Assembly (NCBI GenBank): GCA_947579665.1
Contig: OX388349.1
Coordinates: 24,832,459-24,896,458 of the forward strand
Direction of reading: 5' to 3'
From: Sympetrum striolatum
Lineage: Eukaryota; Arthropoda; Insecta; Odonata; Libellulidae
Length of the DNA: 64,000 bases
Positions 63,793-64,000 of this stretch are shown in pieces (the first letter of the stretch is position 1; every line of letters starts with the position of its first letter). A program made the position numbers and the translations under genes. Under the pieces are notes generated by a model. The model was not told the DNA's origin. It saw only the letters and a program-made list of their open reading frames with translations, and did not search any database.

Positions 63793-64000
63793 ACCGAAGA
63801 AACGGTGCGGATCGGCCGAAAGAGACGAGAAAAACGCTTGCTCTACCCAAGGAGATCCTACCAAGGCCACAACAACAAAGAACCGCCCACAGCGAACGAG
63901 AGCTCACCGAGGAGCAGATGATGTGGGAGTTGGAACTAGGCATCCTCAGAGAAGGGGACCATGAAACCCTCGATCGCATCGCCAGCGAACTCACCGCCGC
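63744..64000 (+). CDS. P-E ORF2: start of RT-REL replicase
   Basis: From ATG 63744 (MDEREMGNAPDQPEA) the frame is open to the window end. It includes LTEEQMMWELELGILREGD, the counterpart of PTDEQMVWEIRIGIL in the other ORF2 copies. It is in the -1 frame relative to ORF1, as in M-A. RT and REL domains would follow outside the window. Confidence 0.7.
   Translation, partial: MDEREMGNAPDQPEAVNRRNGADRPKETRKTLALPKEILPRPQQQRTAHSERELTEEQMMWELELGILREGDHETLDRIASELTA

Larger units (their letters stand above)
61594..64000 (+). mobile_element. REL non-LTR retrotransposon copy P-E, 5' part
   Basis: This next head-to-tail copy after P-D has a 5' UTR (61594-62601) with the U2-complementary segment and the conserved hairpins, then ORF1 and the start of ORF2. 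It continues past the window edge. Confidence 0.85.

Noticed and set aside
55083..64000. Remainder of the U2 gene (nt 36 onward) after either array
   Set aside because: No GTATCTGTTCTTATC-like continuation was found at any 3' boundary in the window; it may lie beyond the edges.

Overview
This window looks like arthropod nuclear DNA, most likely insect and possibly a wasp, made almost entirely of transposable elements. The evidence is two interrupted U2 snRNA gene 5' ends with an insect-like sequence, spliced transposon genes, and Gypsy, BEL/Pao, Jockey, R1, PIF/Harbinger, Transib, pogo and Tc1 relatives. I see no bacterial operon, CRISPR array, rRNA gene or intact tRNA gene, and no confident host protein gene. 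No database search was run, so family names rest on motifs read in the translations.

The main structure is two outward-facing retrotransposon arrays, each starting inside a U2 snRNA gene. On the minus strand, U2 nt 1-35 (22711-22677) is followed by a 230-bp 3' piece of a Utopia-like element. After it come head-to-tail copies of a second family of restriction-like-endonuclease (REL) non-LTR elements: M-C (22446-16926), M-B (16925-11394), M-A (11393-6297) and a deleted copy X (6235-4551). Gypsy-1 (4550 to the window edge) is inserted in the end of X. On the plus strand, U2 nt 1-35 (53467-53501) is followed by a longer 5'-truncated Utopia-like copy (53502-55082), then P-D (55083-61593, carrying a 1-kb insertion) and P-E (61594 to the window edge). 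The two U2 promoters are homologous and point away from each other. Both insertions fall at the same U2 nucleotide, in the branch-point-recognition segment.

Full copies of the tandem family are about 5.5 kb. Each has a roughly 1-kb GC-rich structured 5' UTR, a Pro/Arg-rich ORF1, an ORF2 in the -1 frame (RT, CCHC knuckle, REL nuclease) and a 3' UTR with a hairpin. The first 25 nt of every copy can pair with U2 nt 11-35, using only Watson-Crick and G-U pairs in most copies. M-B is the best candidate for a recently active copy.

Between the arrays (23.2-53.0 kb) is a stack of nested insertions. A Jockey-like element (minus) is split by Gypsy-2 (25097-37504, 4-bp duplication). Gypsy-2 in turn carries a PIF/Harbinger element with two genes on opposite strands whose exons interleave, an R1-like element and a pogo-like remnant. 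A BEL/Pao element (38977-45065, 5-bp duplication) sits in an older BEL-like gag. A further REL fragment is split by a Transib-like element (46527-49082, 5-bp duplication) whose ends look like 23-type recombination signals. The region 50.4-52.9 kb holds a tandem array of roughly 168/335-bp units with tRNA B-box-like motifs and one weak candidate host exon.
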